Source of the DNA: Psychrobacter glacincola
GTDB lineage: Bacteria; Pseudomonadota; Gammaproteobacteria; Pseudomonadales; Moraxellaceae
Direction: 5' to 3'
NCBI GenBank assembly: GCA_001411745.2
Contig: LIQB01000004.1
Location: 124,001-188,000, forward strand
DNA: 64,000 bases
Shown: positions 46,419-55,565 of the stretch, one piece after another
How the letters are laid out: the number at the start of each line of letters is the position of its first letter
Position numbering within the stretch: the stretch's first letter is position 1
Position numbers and translations under genes: made by a program
The notes under the pieces: generated by a model
Told to the model about the DNA's origin: nothing
What the model saw: the letters and a program-made list of their open reading frames with translations, nothing else
The model's database searches: none

Positions 46419-47402
46419 TTACAGCGTTGCGCAAACTGCTAATTTATTTTCAATGGCGATGATAAAGTCTGTCGCGATGTCCGTACCACATTGGTCGTCA
46501 ATCTCACGAACACAGGTTGGGCTGGTGACATTAATCTCAGTAATACGACCACCGATTAAATCTAGCCCGACAAACATTAGACCTTTTTCTTTAACAATCG
46601 GTGCGACTACTTCTGCCACTTGACGTTCGATATCGGTGAGCGGCATCGCAACACCGCTACCACCCGCAGCAAGATTACCACGGGTTTCGCCTTTGGTAGG
46701 AATACGCGCCAAGCTATAATCGACCACTTCTCCATCGACGATCAACACGCGCTTATCACCTTCCTTAATCTCTGGCAAATAGCGCTGCGCCATAATGGGT
46801 AGTGTCTCAAGCTCAGTTAAAATCTCAAGCGTGACGCCAATATTTGGACTATCTGTGGTCAAACGGAAAATCCCCGTACCGCCCATACCATCTAATGGCT
46901 TAACAATGACGTCTTGCTGCTCAGCGATAAACTTGCGAATATGCGCCTGTTTACTGGTCACAATCGTTGGGCTCATATAATCGCTAAACCACGTGGCAAA
47001 GAGCTTTTCATTACAATCACGTATCGCTTGTGGGTCATTGACCACTAGTACACCTGCCGCTTTGGCATGATCAAGCATATAAGTGGCATAAATAAAACGC
47101 ATGTCAAACGGCGGATCTTTACGCATCAACACCACGTCATAGTCGCTGATTGGCACTGTCACTTTATCCTCTAGTGTATAAAAATTTTCAGGATCGCGCT
47201 TGACCGTCACTGGCTGCGTATCAACCATCAGCTGACCACGATCCAACCACAAATCATGAATCTGACAGTAACCAAGGCTGTGACCACGGTCTTGCGCTGA
47301 CCACATCATCGCAAGGCTAGTGTCTTTTTTATAATTAACTTGCTCGATAGGATCCATAATAACGAGTATGTTTAACGATTTTTTTTGATTTTCTTGGCTC
47401 AT
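46419..47402 (-). CDS. gshB: Glutathione synthetase
   Basis: GshB joins gamma-glutamylcysteine and glycine with ATP. It is an ATP-grasp enzyme: VIMDPIEQVNYKKDTSLAMM split as MDPIEQV and KKDTSLAM at the N-terminus, VLMRKDPPFDMRFI, VVNDPQAIRDCNEKLFA, VKPLDGMGGTGIFR and the terminal ITEINVTSPTCVREID are all typical. A GTG at 47414 is in frame; I prefer the ATG at 47402, giving 327 residues. pyrE lies 58 bases upstream on the same strand, an arrangement seen with gshB only by chance elsewhere. Confidence 0.96.
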   Translation of the reverse strand: MSQENQKKSLNILVIMDPIEQVNYKKDTSLAMMWSAQDRGHSLGYCQIHDLWLDRGQLMVDTQPVTVKRDPENFYTLEDKVTVPISDYDVVLMRKDPPFDMRFIYATYMLDHAKAAGVLVVNDPQAIRDCNEKLFATWFSDYMSPTIVTSKQAHIRKFIAEQQDVIVKPLDGMGGTGIFRLTTDSPNIGVTLEILTELETLPIMAQRYLPEIKEGDKRVLIVDGEVVDYSLARIPTKGETRGNLAAGGSGVAMPLTDIERQVAEVVAPIVKEKGLMFVGLDLIGGRITEINVTSPTCVREIDDQCGTDIATDFIIAIENKLAVCATL

Positions 47403-47460
47403 GATAAGGCTCACTTACGTTATATTATTAATATAGAACAGCTTCGAACTCAGTGCCCAA

Positions 47461-48183
47461 CTATACGCCGTACTGCGCGCGATAATGTTGCATCTTGGCA
47501 AGTTGGGTCGCGTCTTTATGCTGACCGCTTTGTACGCCATGGTCATCTGCCAAATAACTGATTAAATCATCGATATCGACGAGCGCGCGCACTGGTACAT
47601 CTAATGTCGACGCCAACTCTTGAATAGCAGAATGCTCAGCCTGACCTTTTTCTTTACGGTCAAGGGCAACGATAATACCAGCAACGCTAGCGCCCGCTTG
47701 CTCTAAAATCTCAACCACTTCGCGCATCGCCGTACCAGCGGTAATGACATCATCGAGTACCCAGACTGCTTTACCACTAACGTCAGCGCCTACTAAGTTG
47801 CCACCTTCGCCATGAGTTTTGGCTTCTTTACGATTATAGCCCCACTTGGCATTGATACCATGATGAATCCATAAGGCTTGCGCAGTTGCTGCCACAAAAG
47901 GAATACCTTTATACGCCGCCCCAAATATCACCAGCTCCTGCTCATCTGTACCGTTATGACTAGCAGCCATTTGCTCAGCCAAGGCATCAGCATAACCACA
48001 CGCGAGCAACGACAATATCTCACCCGACGCCAGCAAGCCTGCATTAAAAAAATACGGACTGATGCGACCAGACTTGAGGACAAACTCGCCAAATTTGAGA
48101 ACTTGATTGTCTAAAGCCAGTTGGATAAATTGATGTGAGGAAAAAGAAGGGTGTTGCGCATTAGGCATTGAGGCATTAAGCAT
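47461..48183 (-). CDS. pyrE: Orotate phosphoribosyltransferase
   Basis: PyrE converts orotate and PRPP to OMP in pyrimidine synthesis. The PRPP motif VWVLDDVITAGTAMREV, the substrate strand FGEFVLKSGRISPYFFNAG and the catalytic loop YNRKEAKTHGEGG are present. The 240 residues include a short extra C-terminus (YLADDHGVQSG ... HYRAQYGV). AGGAA lies about 9 bases before the ATG at 48183, which supports this first ATG rather than the second one five codons later. Confidence 0.96.
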   Translation of the reverse strand: MLNASMPNAQHPSFSSHQFIQLALDNQVLKFGEFVLKSGRISPYFFNAGLLASGEILSLLACGYADALAEQMAASHNGTDEQELVIFGAAYKGIPFVAATAQALWIHHGINAKWGYNRKEAKTHGEGGNLVGADVSGKAVWVLDDVITAGTAMREVVEILEQAGASVAGIIVALDRKEKGQAEHSAIQELASTLDVPVRALVDIDDLISYLADDHGVQSGQHKDATQLAKMQHYRAQYGV

Positions 48184-48244
48184 GGAAGCGTTCCTATTGA
48201 CAAAAAGAAGAGCAAAAAATTGGCGTTATTGTACGCATTATTGA

Positions 48245-49243
48245 TCAGCTTGACCAACCATTGATGTCGTAATCCTGCATGTTAGGATAACGAGTCAATA
48301 GGCCACTGCGCGATGAGAGATTAAAATAACACTGACCGTCATCACTCACTTGTATCTCCCAACCTAAATGATACGCGGCAACAATAACATGTCCTGTAAA
48401 AATGCGTATTTGACGGTAAGCATGGCGCTGCGATGGCTCACAAATGATTTGACTCAGCAGATAACTGCGTATGTGCTGACAGATTTGCGCGGCGCTGTAG
48501 CGGTGATTGATACTTTTGCGTGTCTCGCACTGCCTCAATGCATGAACAGCAACGCTACACGCCATAATATCAGTAGCCAAACTGCCCTCGCCTGTCTCAA
48601 ATTGCTGCGGCTGCAACACCACCTGCCAATCTTCGGCGTAAACACTATTGAGCAACTCATCTGGGTTATACCGTTTGGTCAATACACGTAAAGAAGCCTG
48701 TGTGTTTTCAGCATTACTACTAACGCTCGTATCGGTGCTTACAGAAGAGCCATTCAGTATAAAACCGTAACGATGCAGTTTTGGATAAGCACGAAGCGCC
48801 TGCTGAATATCGGCCATGTCGAGCAAAGTCATACCACTTAATGATGCTAACAATGGTTGCGCGCTGTGATTGTGATAAAAGCTGTCTGGAAACTCGACAA
48901 GCTCTGCTGCTCGCAGTAATGACAGATGCTCGCCCAATACTTCTGAAGCAATCAGCGCCCATTTTGACAAGCTGTGTTCTTTAGGCTGGTAAAAACGCGC
49001 AGAGCGACCATAGAGTCGTTGCAATTGACCATTTAAGCGCCTAGCAGGCTCTGGAATATCGCTCAAGGGTCTGGCAGGATCAAGTGCCAAGCGACTCGGG
49101 TCAAAATTAGGATGTACAATCGAAGGTTGGGTACTATCTGGCAAAATAGACGACTGCTCAGCATTGCCTTCTGAAATTGTACCGCCTGCTGCTGTAAGAT
49201 CAGCACTGGGTAAATGAGTGTCAGAAGTGGAAGGCTGGGTCAT
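48245..49243 (-). CDS. Hypothetical protein, unknown function
   Basis: The 332-residue protein has no signal peptide or membrane segment. The first about 60 residues are Ser/Pro/Thr-rich and probably disordered. The rest looks folded, with helices such as RRLNGQLQRLYGRSARFY and LLASLSGMTLLDMADIQQAL, and a C-terminal strand-rich end (WEIQVSDDGQCYFNLSS). A Ser/Thr/Asn-rich loop sits at about 165-180. I recognise no family. It lies between pyrE and a YeeZ-like epimerase gene on the same strand, 51 bases from the latter. It is long, in a good context and probably real. Confidence 0.65.
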   Translation of the reverse strand: MTQPSTSDTHLPSADLTAAGGTISEGNAEQSSILPDSTQPSIVHPNFDPSRLALDPARPLSDIPEPARRLNGQLQRLYGRSARFYQPKEHSLSKWALIASEVLGEHLSLLRAAELVEFPDSFYHNHSAQPLLASLSGMTLLDMADIQQALRAYPKLHRYGFILNGSSVSTDTSVSSNAENTQASLRVLTKRYNPDELLNSVYAEDWQVVLQPQQFETGEGSLATDIMACSVAVHALRQCETRKSINHRYSAAQICQHIRSYLLSQIICEPSQRHAYRQIRIFTGHVIVAAYHLGWEIQVSDDGQCYFNLSSRSGLLTRYPNMQDYDINGWSS

Positions 49244-49293
49244 GAAATCTCCATAAGCTATAAAATATAAAATAATTAAATCAAACTGGCATA

Positions 49294-50148
49294 TTACTCT
49301 TGATGTTGTTCTTGATGACGCAAAATATCACGGTAACCGACTTGCCAATCAGGATATGCCAACCAAGCTAATGGAATATTACTGTGCAAGCGTTTTCCCG
49401 TAACCGCTGCTTTTTCATTGTCAAGAGCAGGAGGCGTTTCATTGATCTGCTGACTTAACCAAACGCCCAACTCAAAAGTCGTGACTGGCGCATAATCAGT
49501 AGCAATATACAGGGGCTTGGGCGCATCGATAGTCAGTACGTTAGCGATGATAGCGACCAAATCGCGATCCATAATCCGATTGCTCCAATGCGCGGCTGCC
49601 ACTGCTTCCTTTTGTGGTTCGCGGGCTTTGCGCAGACGCATGAGACGCGCGCGTCCATAAATACCGCTTGGACGAATGATAATGGCTTTATCCCCAAAAC
49701 CTTGTTGCAGGACTTGTTCTGCTTGCAATATCACCTGCGATGCTTCACGCTCTGGCGTCACAGGTGCAGTATTGTCATCAATCCATTCGCCATTATCTTG
49801 CCCATAAACACCCGTTGATGAAATAAAAACAATGCGTAAAAGGTTGGTGAGTTTGTCCGCAAGCGTTGCCAAATGCTGGCTAATTGCTAAGTAGCTATTA
49901 TGATAGCCACTGGTCGAATAATCATCGGGCGTAACGATAATTGCTATCGCCGTAAAATCTTGCAGCTGCTCAGCCGTCAGAGTCAATGCATCGGCTTGCA
50001 TAAATTCAGCGTTATCATCCAAAGAGTAATGATGGCGCTCACCACGAGCCAAACCTGTGACATTTAAGCCGTCCTGTGCCAGCTGGTTGCTGACTGGCAA
50101 ACCAATATCACCTTGACCAATAATCAATAAATTTTGCGTACTCATCAT
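49294..50148 (-). CDS. NAD(P)-dependent epimerase/dehydratase-like protein (YeeZ group)
   Basis: The 284-residue extended SDR-type protein has an N-terminal nucleotide motif NLLIIGQGDIGLPVSNQL and IVFISSTGVYGQDNGEW, which carries the YxxxK-region equivalent of the YeeZ group, followed by IRPSGIYGRAR. YeeZ-like proteins have a Rossmann fold, but I know of no established substrate. It follows the DUF4105-protein gene and precedes the unknown gene at 48245 on the minus strand. A 20-base spaced duplication (TATACATCTTTTTA at 50185 and 50205) lies just upstream. Confidence 0.8.
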   Translation of the reverse strand: MMSTQNLLIIGQGDIGLPVSNQLAQDGLNVTGLARGERHHYSLDDNAEFMQADALTLTAEQLQDFTAIAIIVTPDDYSTSGYHNSYLAISQHLATLADKLTNLLRIVFISSTGVYGQDNGEWIDDNTAPVTPEREASQVILQAEQVLQQGFGDKAIIIRPSGIYGRARLMRLRKAREPQKEAVAAAHWSNRIMDRDLVAIIANVLTIDAPKPLYIATDYAPVTTFELGVWLSQQINETPPALDNEKAAVTGKRLHSNIPLAWLAYPDWQVGYRDILRHQEQHQE

Positions 50149-50184
50149 TTATCCTTTATTCGAACGCCATTTCTAATGACTGCT

Positions 50185-50218
50185 TATACATCTTTTTAAT
50201 AACCTATACATCTTTTTA
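50185..50218. repeat. Duplicated 14-mer upstream of the epimerase gene
   Basis: TATACATCTTTTTA occurs at 50185-50198 and 50205-50218, a 20-base period, in the 80-base gap between the DUF4105 gene and the epimerase gene. Confidence 0.75.
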
Positions 50219-50228
50219 GTAATAAGTG

Positions 50229-52331
50229 TTAAAAATAGCGTCTGTACGACAGCTGTACGTCTTCATTGGCATCAACACGATCTTGCCATTCGTAGTTGGC
50301 ATTAATGCGTAATGCTTGTTTTTTATCGATATCATACTGCAGCCCTAATGTCGATATCGGCTGCCAATAATGACCACGGGCATTAGACTCATCGCTGCTG
50401 CCATGATACCAATATGGCAGTTGCAATTCAGCCTGCGCGCGTAACTGATTGTTAATCTGATAACGACAGCCTGCATTGACGCCAGCACCAACGCGAAAGC
50501 CTTTATTGATACCGCGCCCTGCTTGCGCTGTGCCGGACAAAAAGGTATAGCATAGCTGCGGCGGCATCTCGCCTGTACCTGTGCGAGGCGTGCCAAATGC
50601 CCATGACCAACCTGATTCATAGCCCAAGCTCCCAACTAAATGATCGCGACCGTCTTGCTGGGAGCCATCATTCACACGCGTCGCCTCGATGCTAGCGCCC
50701 CAGGTTTTACCTTTTTTGGCAGAATTGACCGGATTAAATGAGCGCCCACGAATCAATGTCACATTTTGCAAAACCACACTGTTTGGCTGATTGGCTTTGT
50801 CATTATCGGTGTCGTACAGGCGCAAAGTCGCAGATGCGCCTTCTAAGTCAAAAAACTGTGGGAATCCTGAGGGACGATCGAGAATATCATGATAGCCCGC
50901 TCGTAAGCCCAAATCGATATAGTTATTATCACCGCGCTGCCCTAGTCCCATATGAGCCAGTTGCAGTGGATGTCTGTCTATTGGATTGTTATCTGATACC
51001 GCTATATTAGGCTGCAATAACGTCTGTCCATCAGCTGACATACTCGAAACCGCATTGAGTTGGGCAGATTTAATCTCATTGATCGTCTGTTTTGCGCTGT
51101 TGTGATAGCCGAATTGCTCGCGCTGCTCTTTAACCTTATTCAACTGCGCTTGGCGTAAAGTGCTATCGGCAGGAGTATAGTTGGTGCTGGCAAGTAAGCC
51201 TTCATCATCAAGCAACTGCACGACATCTGAGGGAATAACCGCATAAGGCAGCTGACTCAATAAGTGCTGCTGCGGACGCACCACATCAATTAAGCGTAAA
51301 ATCTCAGACGCACAGTTATCTGTGGTGAAGTAATACGGCAATTTTAAATCTTTGGTTTCCCAAACGTGCAACATAATCTGCTGTACTTCCGCTGGAGTCA
51401 AATCCAATTGATACGTCCATGCGTCACGCTCGTCTTCTTGCAGATACTTGGCCAGCCTTGCGGGATAAGGGTCAATTTCAATGAGATTGTCATAACCGCC
51501 GGTCATTGACTTGATGGCATACACCACAAAATTGTCTTTTGGATTACCACCAACCGTATAATTCAGCGCAACCGCGTGATGAATTTGGCTCGGATCAGCC
51601 ACGCTCGATTTTGAGTCGATACGCAATAAGGTATGAGCAAAGGCTGATAAAGGGTTGTCTAAATATTCTTGGGCAAACATGATAGAGAGCTGCTCGGGGG
51701 CAATATTCTGCATCCATTCATTCAATTCGGGACAGTCAACTTGTAGCGTCGCCTTATCAATGTTCAATGTATCGGTCAACCATTGTACACGCGCTGGAAA
51801 ACGACATAATACCGAATTGTTGGCAGTATTTTTTTTGACAGTACGGTTATTCGTCGTCGCTACCTCATTAGCGAGAGCGACGAGTAATGCATCTAGCTCG
51901 GCAGCTGAATCATGCTGTCCATTCTCACTTAAAAAAAAGTCAGCCTCATCAACCATGCTGGTGTTTTTTTTCTTACCAATCAAATTCTTTTGATCATCAA
52001 AGAAATATAATAAACGTCGCCATGTCGTATGTTGGGCTAAGTTTTGCGTTGCTGCTTGCTCACGCCACTTGGCTAATAATTGCTCAGCGTTACTTTTTTC
52101 TAGCCCTTGGGTATCTTCTGGAGCGTCATTATTTGGCGTATTATTAGCGATTGCAGCAGCTTGCGGCGTAGGCGCTAATGCCTCTGTCGTTACTAATGAT
52201 GATGGGGTTGGCAAAAAAGCTTGCGTTTGTGCAGAGAGTAGCAATCCTGCAATAGCAAGTGGTAAACGCGCTCGTTGACTCATAGTAGTTAGGGTAGAAT
52301 CTACAGATAAAAAATTAGGCTTTAGAGACAT
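50229..52331 (-). CDS. DUF4105 (Lnb N-terminal domain) envelope protein with C-terminal beta-barrel-like region
   Basis: The 700-residue protein has an N-terminal signal-like helix (LPLAIAGLLLSAQTQA, about residues 24-39) after a long basic start. A central DUF4105 domain follows (about 235-360), with RDAWTYQLDLTPAEVQQIM and PYYFTTDNCASEILRLI, whose Cys, and a His in HVWE, resemble the papain-like NlpC/P60 layout. The last about 230 residues are rich in alternating aromatic and polar strands (RHYWQPISTLGLQYDIDKKQ... ending SYRRYF with a terminal Phe), typical of an outer-membrane barrel. Function is unknown; a peptidase or acyltransferase at the envelope is conceivable. GAGGT lies 8 bases before the ATG at 52331. 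Confidence 0.75.
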   Translation of the reverse strand: MSLKPNFLSVDSTLTTMSQRARLPLAIAGLLLSAQTQAFLPTPSSLVTTEALAPTPQAAAIANNTPNNDAPEDTQGLEKSNAEQLLAKWREQAATQNLAQHTTWRRLLYFFDDQKNLIGKKKNTSMVDEADFFLSENGQHDSAAELDALLVALANEVATTNNRTVKKNTANNSVLCRFPARVQWLTDTLNIDKATLQVDCPELNEWMQNIAPEQLSIMFAQEYLDNPLSAFAHTLLRIDSKSSVADPSQIHHAVALNYTVGGNPKDNFVVYAIKSMTGGYDNLIEIDPYPARLAKYLQEDERDAWTYQLDLTPAEVQQIMLHVWETKDLKLPYYFTTDNCASEILRLIDVVRPQQHLLSQLPYAVIPSDVVQLLDDEGLLASTNYTPADSTLRQAQLNKVKEQREQFGYHNSAKQTINEIKSAQLNAVSSMSADGQTLLQPNIAVSDNNPIDRHPLQLAHMGLGQRGDNNYIDLGLRAGYHDILDRPSGFPQFFDLEGASATLRLYDTDNDKANQPNSVVLQNVTLIRGRSFNPVNSAKKGKTWGASIEATRVNDGSQQDGRDHLVGSLGYESGWSWAFGTPRTGTGEMPPQLCYTFLSGTAQAGRGINKGFRVGAGVNAGCRYQINNQLRAQAELQLPYWYHGSSDESNARGHYWQPISTLGLQYDIDKKQALRINANYEWQDRVDANEDVQLSYRRYF

Positions 52332-52465
52332 GGGGTAAACCTCGCACGTTACTATTCATACGCCGATAGCGTGATTGATGGCTGGCTGGCTGATAATGCC
52401 GATTGGATCGTTCACTAAAATAACCTTAAAAGCCATATACGAGCTAGATCATTGAAATATCTTAG

Positions 52466-52540
52466 TCAAAGTGGCTGTTATCAAAGTTGTTACTATCAAA
52501 ACTACTGTTACCAAGGTAGCTACTGTCAGAATGGCTATTA
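52466..52540. repeat. Five degenerate 15-bp tandem repeats upstream of ampD
   Basis: TCAAAGTGGCTGTTA, TCAAAGTTGTTACTA, TCAAAACTACTGTTA, CCAAGGTAGCTACTG and TCAGAATGGCTATTA follow head to tail. One plus-strand frame reads as a five-residue Gln/Cys/Tyr repeat ending in a stop at 52539-52541, but it has no ATG. The array lies in the divergent region between the DUF4105 gene and ampD. Confidence 0.8.
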
Positions 52541-52608
52541 ATTGATAAAAATGGCTAGCAACCAGCGGTCAATGCCCACTTATTAATATTATGATAAAAG
52601 AGAATATT

Positions 52609-53193
52609 ATGTCCATAACACCCATAACGATTAACGATGGCAGATTATCAGCAGCCACATACCTTGCATCACCAAACTGCAATCTGCGACCAACAGATAT
52701 GAGTATTGATACTATTGTTATTCATAATATCAGCCTACCTCCGAACGAGTTCGGAGCATCTGATACTGACGGCATCCATTACGTTAAAGCATTATTTACC
52801 AATCAGCTAGACTGGGCGGCGCATCCCTATTTTCAAACAATTAAAGGCGCGGAGGTTTCGGCTCACTTATTCATCGAGCGTGATGGTACGATGACTCAGT
52901 TTGTCAATTTTAATGAGCGCGCGTGGCATGCTGGACGCTCTAGCTATTTGGGTCGCCCTGAATGTAATGATTATAGCATCGGTATTGAGCTTGAAGGGTC
53001 TGATTTTGTGTCCTTCACCGCCGCACAATATGAGGTACTTGCAAAAGTGGTCTGTGCCATTTATGCCGCCTACCCCAAAACTCGTCGTCATCTAGCAGGT
53101 CATAGCGATATTGCCCCTGGTCGCAAAACAGATCCCGGTGATTATTTTGAATGGGCAAGATTGCGTGAGATGGTCGCCGCTCTATTAAAATAA
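52609..53193 (+). CDS. ampD: 1,6-anhydro-N-acetylmuramyl-L-alanine amidase AmpD
   Basis: AmpD is a cytosolic zinc amidase that recycles anhydro-muropeptides and thereby controls AmpC induction in many gammaproteobacteria. Zinc ligands appear in IVIHNISLPP (His) and HLAGHSDIAPGRKTDPG (His and Asp), with Glu in SIGIELEGSDF. The frame begins at an ATG at 52591, but AAGAGA lies close before the ATG at 52609 (MSITPITIND), giving 194 residues. No signal peptide is present. Slt and other envelope enzymes in this window would produce its substrate. Confidence 0.95.
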   Translation: MSITPITINDGRLSAATYLASPNCNLRPTDMSIDTIVIHNISLPPNEFGASDTDGIHYVKALFTNQLDWAAHPYFQTIKGAEVSAHLFIERDGTMTQFVNFNERAWHAGRSSYLGRPECNDYSIGIELEGSDFVSFTAAQYEVLAKVVCAIYAAYPKTRRHLAGHSDIAPGRKTDPGDYFEWARLREMVAALLK

Positions 53194-53241
53194 AAAGACT
53201 CACTTAACTTTAATAATTATTAACCATCGATTAGAGATATT

Positions 53242-53759
53242 ATGACTTGGATTGAAGTAGTCGATTCAGCAGTGAAAATAGGTTTGGGCGCATTGATAGC
53301 AGGCGTTATTGCTTTTCTATTATCTTCAACACAACATAGTCATGAACTCAAAAAATCTAAAGTAGACCGTGAGTTTGAAATGTTAAAAGAAGTCGCAGAG
53401 AAAGTAGAGAATTTTAATAATATTCTTTAAGGTATTGGTCACTTTCTTCTGATTGGCGTAGAAGATTACTACTAGATAGTACGATCTTACCATCTAGCAA
53501 CCTATTAGATTCTCAAAATGATTTATACGATAGCTTTAGCGAACTGACCAAAGCAGAATCATTACTACTACTATTCGGTTATGACGAAGCTTCCGTCTCA
53601 TTGAGATCATATGGTGAAACAATTATATCCTTTAGAAAGAGAGTATCGTCTTTAGATATATTTTTTGATGAAAGTGATGCAGCTAGCTACAGAGAATCTA
53701 TGATTGATAAGCGGGCTGAGCTATTTAAGATATTAAACAAAATTTATAAAATGATTTAA
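53242..53759 (+). pseudogene. Frameshifted gene for a single-helix membrane protein
   Basis: The first 62 codons (53242-53430) encode an N-terminal membrane helix (LGALIAGVIAFLLSS) and a charged helix ending EKVENFNNIL before TAA. The reading then continues cleanly in the -1 frame from 53421 to TAA at 53757-53759 for about 110 codons: LRYWSLSSDWRRRLLLD, then LTKAESLLLLFGYDEAS and a terminal RAELFKILNKIYKMI. Together they make a coherent protein of about 172 residues, so one base was probably lost at the CTTTA stretch (53425-53429). This could be a true pseudogene or a sequencing error. No slippery heptamer of the standard kind is present. The family is not recognised. It is more A+T-rich than its neighbours and inserted between ampD and murJ. 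Confidence 0.7.
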
Positions 53760-53825
53760 TGCAAGAAACCTCAGTTTTCCAAATGTCATATTCCACATCC
53801 AATCCATTTATCTCGATTATGAAAA

Positions 53826-53834
53826 TGCTATAAT
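53826..53834 (+). promoter_or_regulatory. Extended -10 promoter of murJ
   Basis: TGCTATAAT, identical to the rpoZ element, lies 70 bases before the murJ ATG. No -35 hexamer is evident. Confidence 0.6.
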
Positions 53835-53903
53835 CCGTCAGCTTTTTGATAGCAGCAACTTAGTAAACAACCTTCATTAAACAAATTAGCACAATAGGTT
53901 CTC

Positions 53904-55454
53904 ATGGCAAAAAGTCGGTTATTTCGTTCAACCATGGTGGTCAGTAGTATGACCATGCTGTCTCGTATCTTAGGTCTGGTACGCGATGTCGTATTATTAG
54001 GCGTCTTTGGCGCTGGTGGTCTGATGGATGCCTTTTTGGTCGCCTTCAAAATCCCAAACTTTTTGCGGCGTTTGTTTGCAGAAGGTGCTTTTAGTCAAGC
54101 CTTCGTCCCTGTGCTATCTGAATACAAAGAAAAATATAGCTTGCAGCAGGTACAAATCTTAGTCAGTCGTACTTCAGGCGCTCTGTTGTTAATTTTGTCG
54201 ATGCTTACCGTGGTTGTTATTTTAATGGCACCTTGGGTCGTGACTTTATTCGCGCCTGGTTTTGCGGACCAACCAGGTAAGTTTGCTATTACCGCTGAAT
54301 TACTGCGTCTGACCTTTCCTTATTTGCTATTTATTTCTATGACCGCCTTTGCCAGTGGCATTTTACAAAGCTACGGACGCTTTGCTGCGCCTGCCTTTGC
54401 ACCCGTGTTATTGAACCTATGTATGATTGGTGGTGCGCTAATTTTTGCCCCTATGTTCGATGTTCCTATCATGGCGCTAGGCTATGCAGTCGCTATCGCA
54501 GGATTGTTGCAATTCTTACTACAGCTACCGCAGCTATGGCAACAAAAGCTGCTGGTCGCACCCAAAGTCGACTTTCAGCATGAAGGCGTTCGCCGTATTT
54601 TAAAACTCATGCTGCCTGCTATCTTTGGCGTCTCTGTCACTCAGATTAATTTACTGCTCAATACCATTTTTGCCTCATTGATGATTGGCGGCTCGGTTTC
54701 TTGGCTGTATGCCGCAGAGCGCATGAGTGAGCTGCCATTAGGCTTGATTGGCGTGGCAATCGGTACAGTCATTTTGCCCAGTTTATCAAAAAGTGAGGCG
54801 CAAAAAGACGATGTTAGTTTTAAAAAAACCATCGATTGGGCGGCACGCTTAATCATTTTAGTCGGTGTCCCTGCATCAGCAGCGTTGTTTATACTTGCCG
54901 ATGTACTGATGCAAGCGCTGTTTTTGCGCGGTGAGTTTACCTTACGCGATGCGCAGATGAGTTCGCTCGCATTACGTAGTATGGCTGGTGGTATTTTAGG
55001 CTTTATGCTTATTAAAATCTTTGCCCCTGCTTTTTTTGCCCGTCAAGATACCAGAACACCCGTAAAAATCGGTATCATTTCTGTCTTTGCCAACATGATT
55101 TTTAGTGTCATTTTCATCGGTATATTTTATTTCTTAGAGATTCCACTACATGGCGGCTTGGCCTTAGCAACTACGGGCGCGGCCTTTGTGAACGCAGGCT
55201 TATTATATTACTTCTTACATAAACGTGATATTTTCCGCTTTGGCAGCCATTGGAAGAAACTATTCACCCAGTTTGCAATTGCGACTAGCGCTATGATTGG
55301 CGTACTTTATGTCATGCTGCCTTACTTCCCTAGCGATGATGCGCAGTGGCGACGTATCGCCGCTTTGCTCATTATGTGTGCCGTGGGAGCACTGGTTTAT
55401 GGCGTGGTATTACTAGCCACTGGTTTCCGTCCACGCCAGCTAAAGCATGGTTAA
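53904..55454 (+). CDS. murJ: Lipid II flippase MurJ (MviN)
   Basis: MurJ moves lipid II across the inner membrane. The 516-residue protein has about fourteen hydrophobic segments. The family N-terminus MVVSSMTMLSRILGLVRDVVLLGVFGAG, split as MTMLSRILGLVRDV and FGAGGLMDAFLVAFK, is clear, and the FLRRLFAEGAFSQAFVPVL motif with charged residues of the central cavity follows. It has its own extended -10 promoter. A lipoprotein gene follows on the same strand. Confidence 0.96.
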   Translation: MAKSRLFRSTMVVSSMTMLSRILGLVRDVVLLGVFGAGGLMDAFLVAFKIPNFLRRLFAEGAFSQAFVPVLSEYKEKYSLQQVQILVSRTSGALLLILSMLTVVVILMAPWVVTLFAPGFADQPGKFAITAELLRLTFPYLLFISMTAFASGILQSYGRFAAPAFAPVLLNLCMIGGALIFAPMFDVPIMALGYAVAIAGLLQFLLQLPQLWQQKLLVAPKVDFQHEGVRRILKLMLPAIFGVSVTQINLLLNTIFASLMIGGSVSWLYAAERMSELPLGLIGVAIGTVILPSLSKSEAQKDDVSFKKTIDWAARLIILVGVPASAALFILADVLMQALFLRGEFTLRDAQMSSLALRSMAGGILGFMLIKIFAPAFFARQDTRTPVKIGIISVFANMIFSVIFIGIFYFLEIPLHGGLALATTGAAFVNAGLLYYFLHKRDIFRFGSHWKKLFTQFAIATSAMIGVLYVMLPYFPSDDAQWRRIAALLIMCAVGALVYGVVLLATGFRPRQLKHG

Positions 55455-55565
55455 GCAGCTTCACTTACGAAACCAAAACAAGCTTAGTAAGAGAATGGAT
55501 AGTGAATGACGCGGATAGTTGCCATAATTAACCATTAACGAATAAATAAAATCTGAGGGCTAATA

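Noticed and set aside
53421-53430. Programmed -1 frameshift joining the two parts of the small membrane-protein gene
   Set aside because: The shift site has no standard X-XXY-YYZ slippery heptamer and no obvious downstream stem; a simple indel is more likely.
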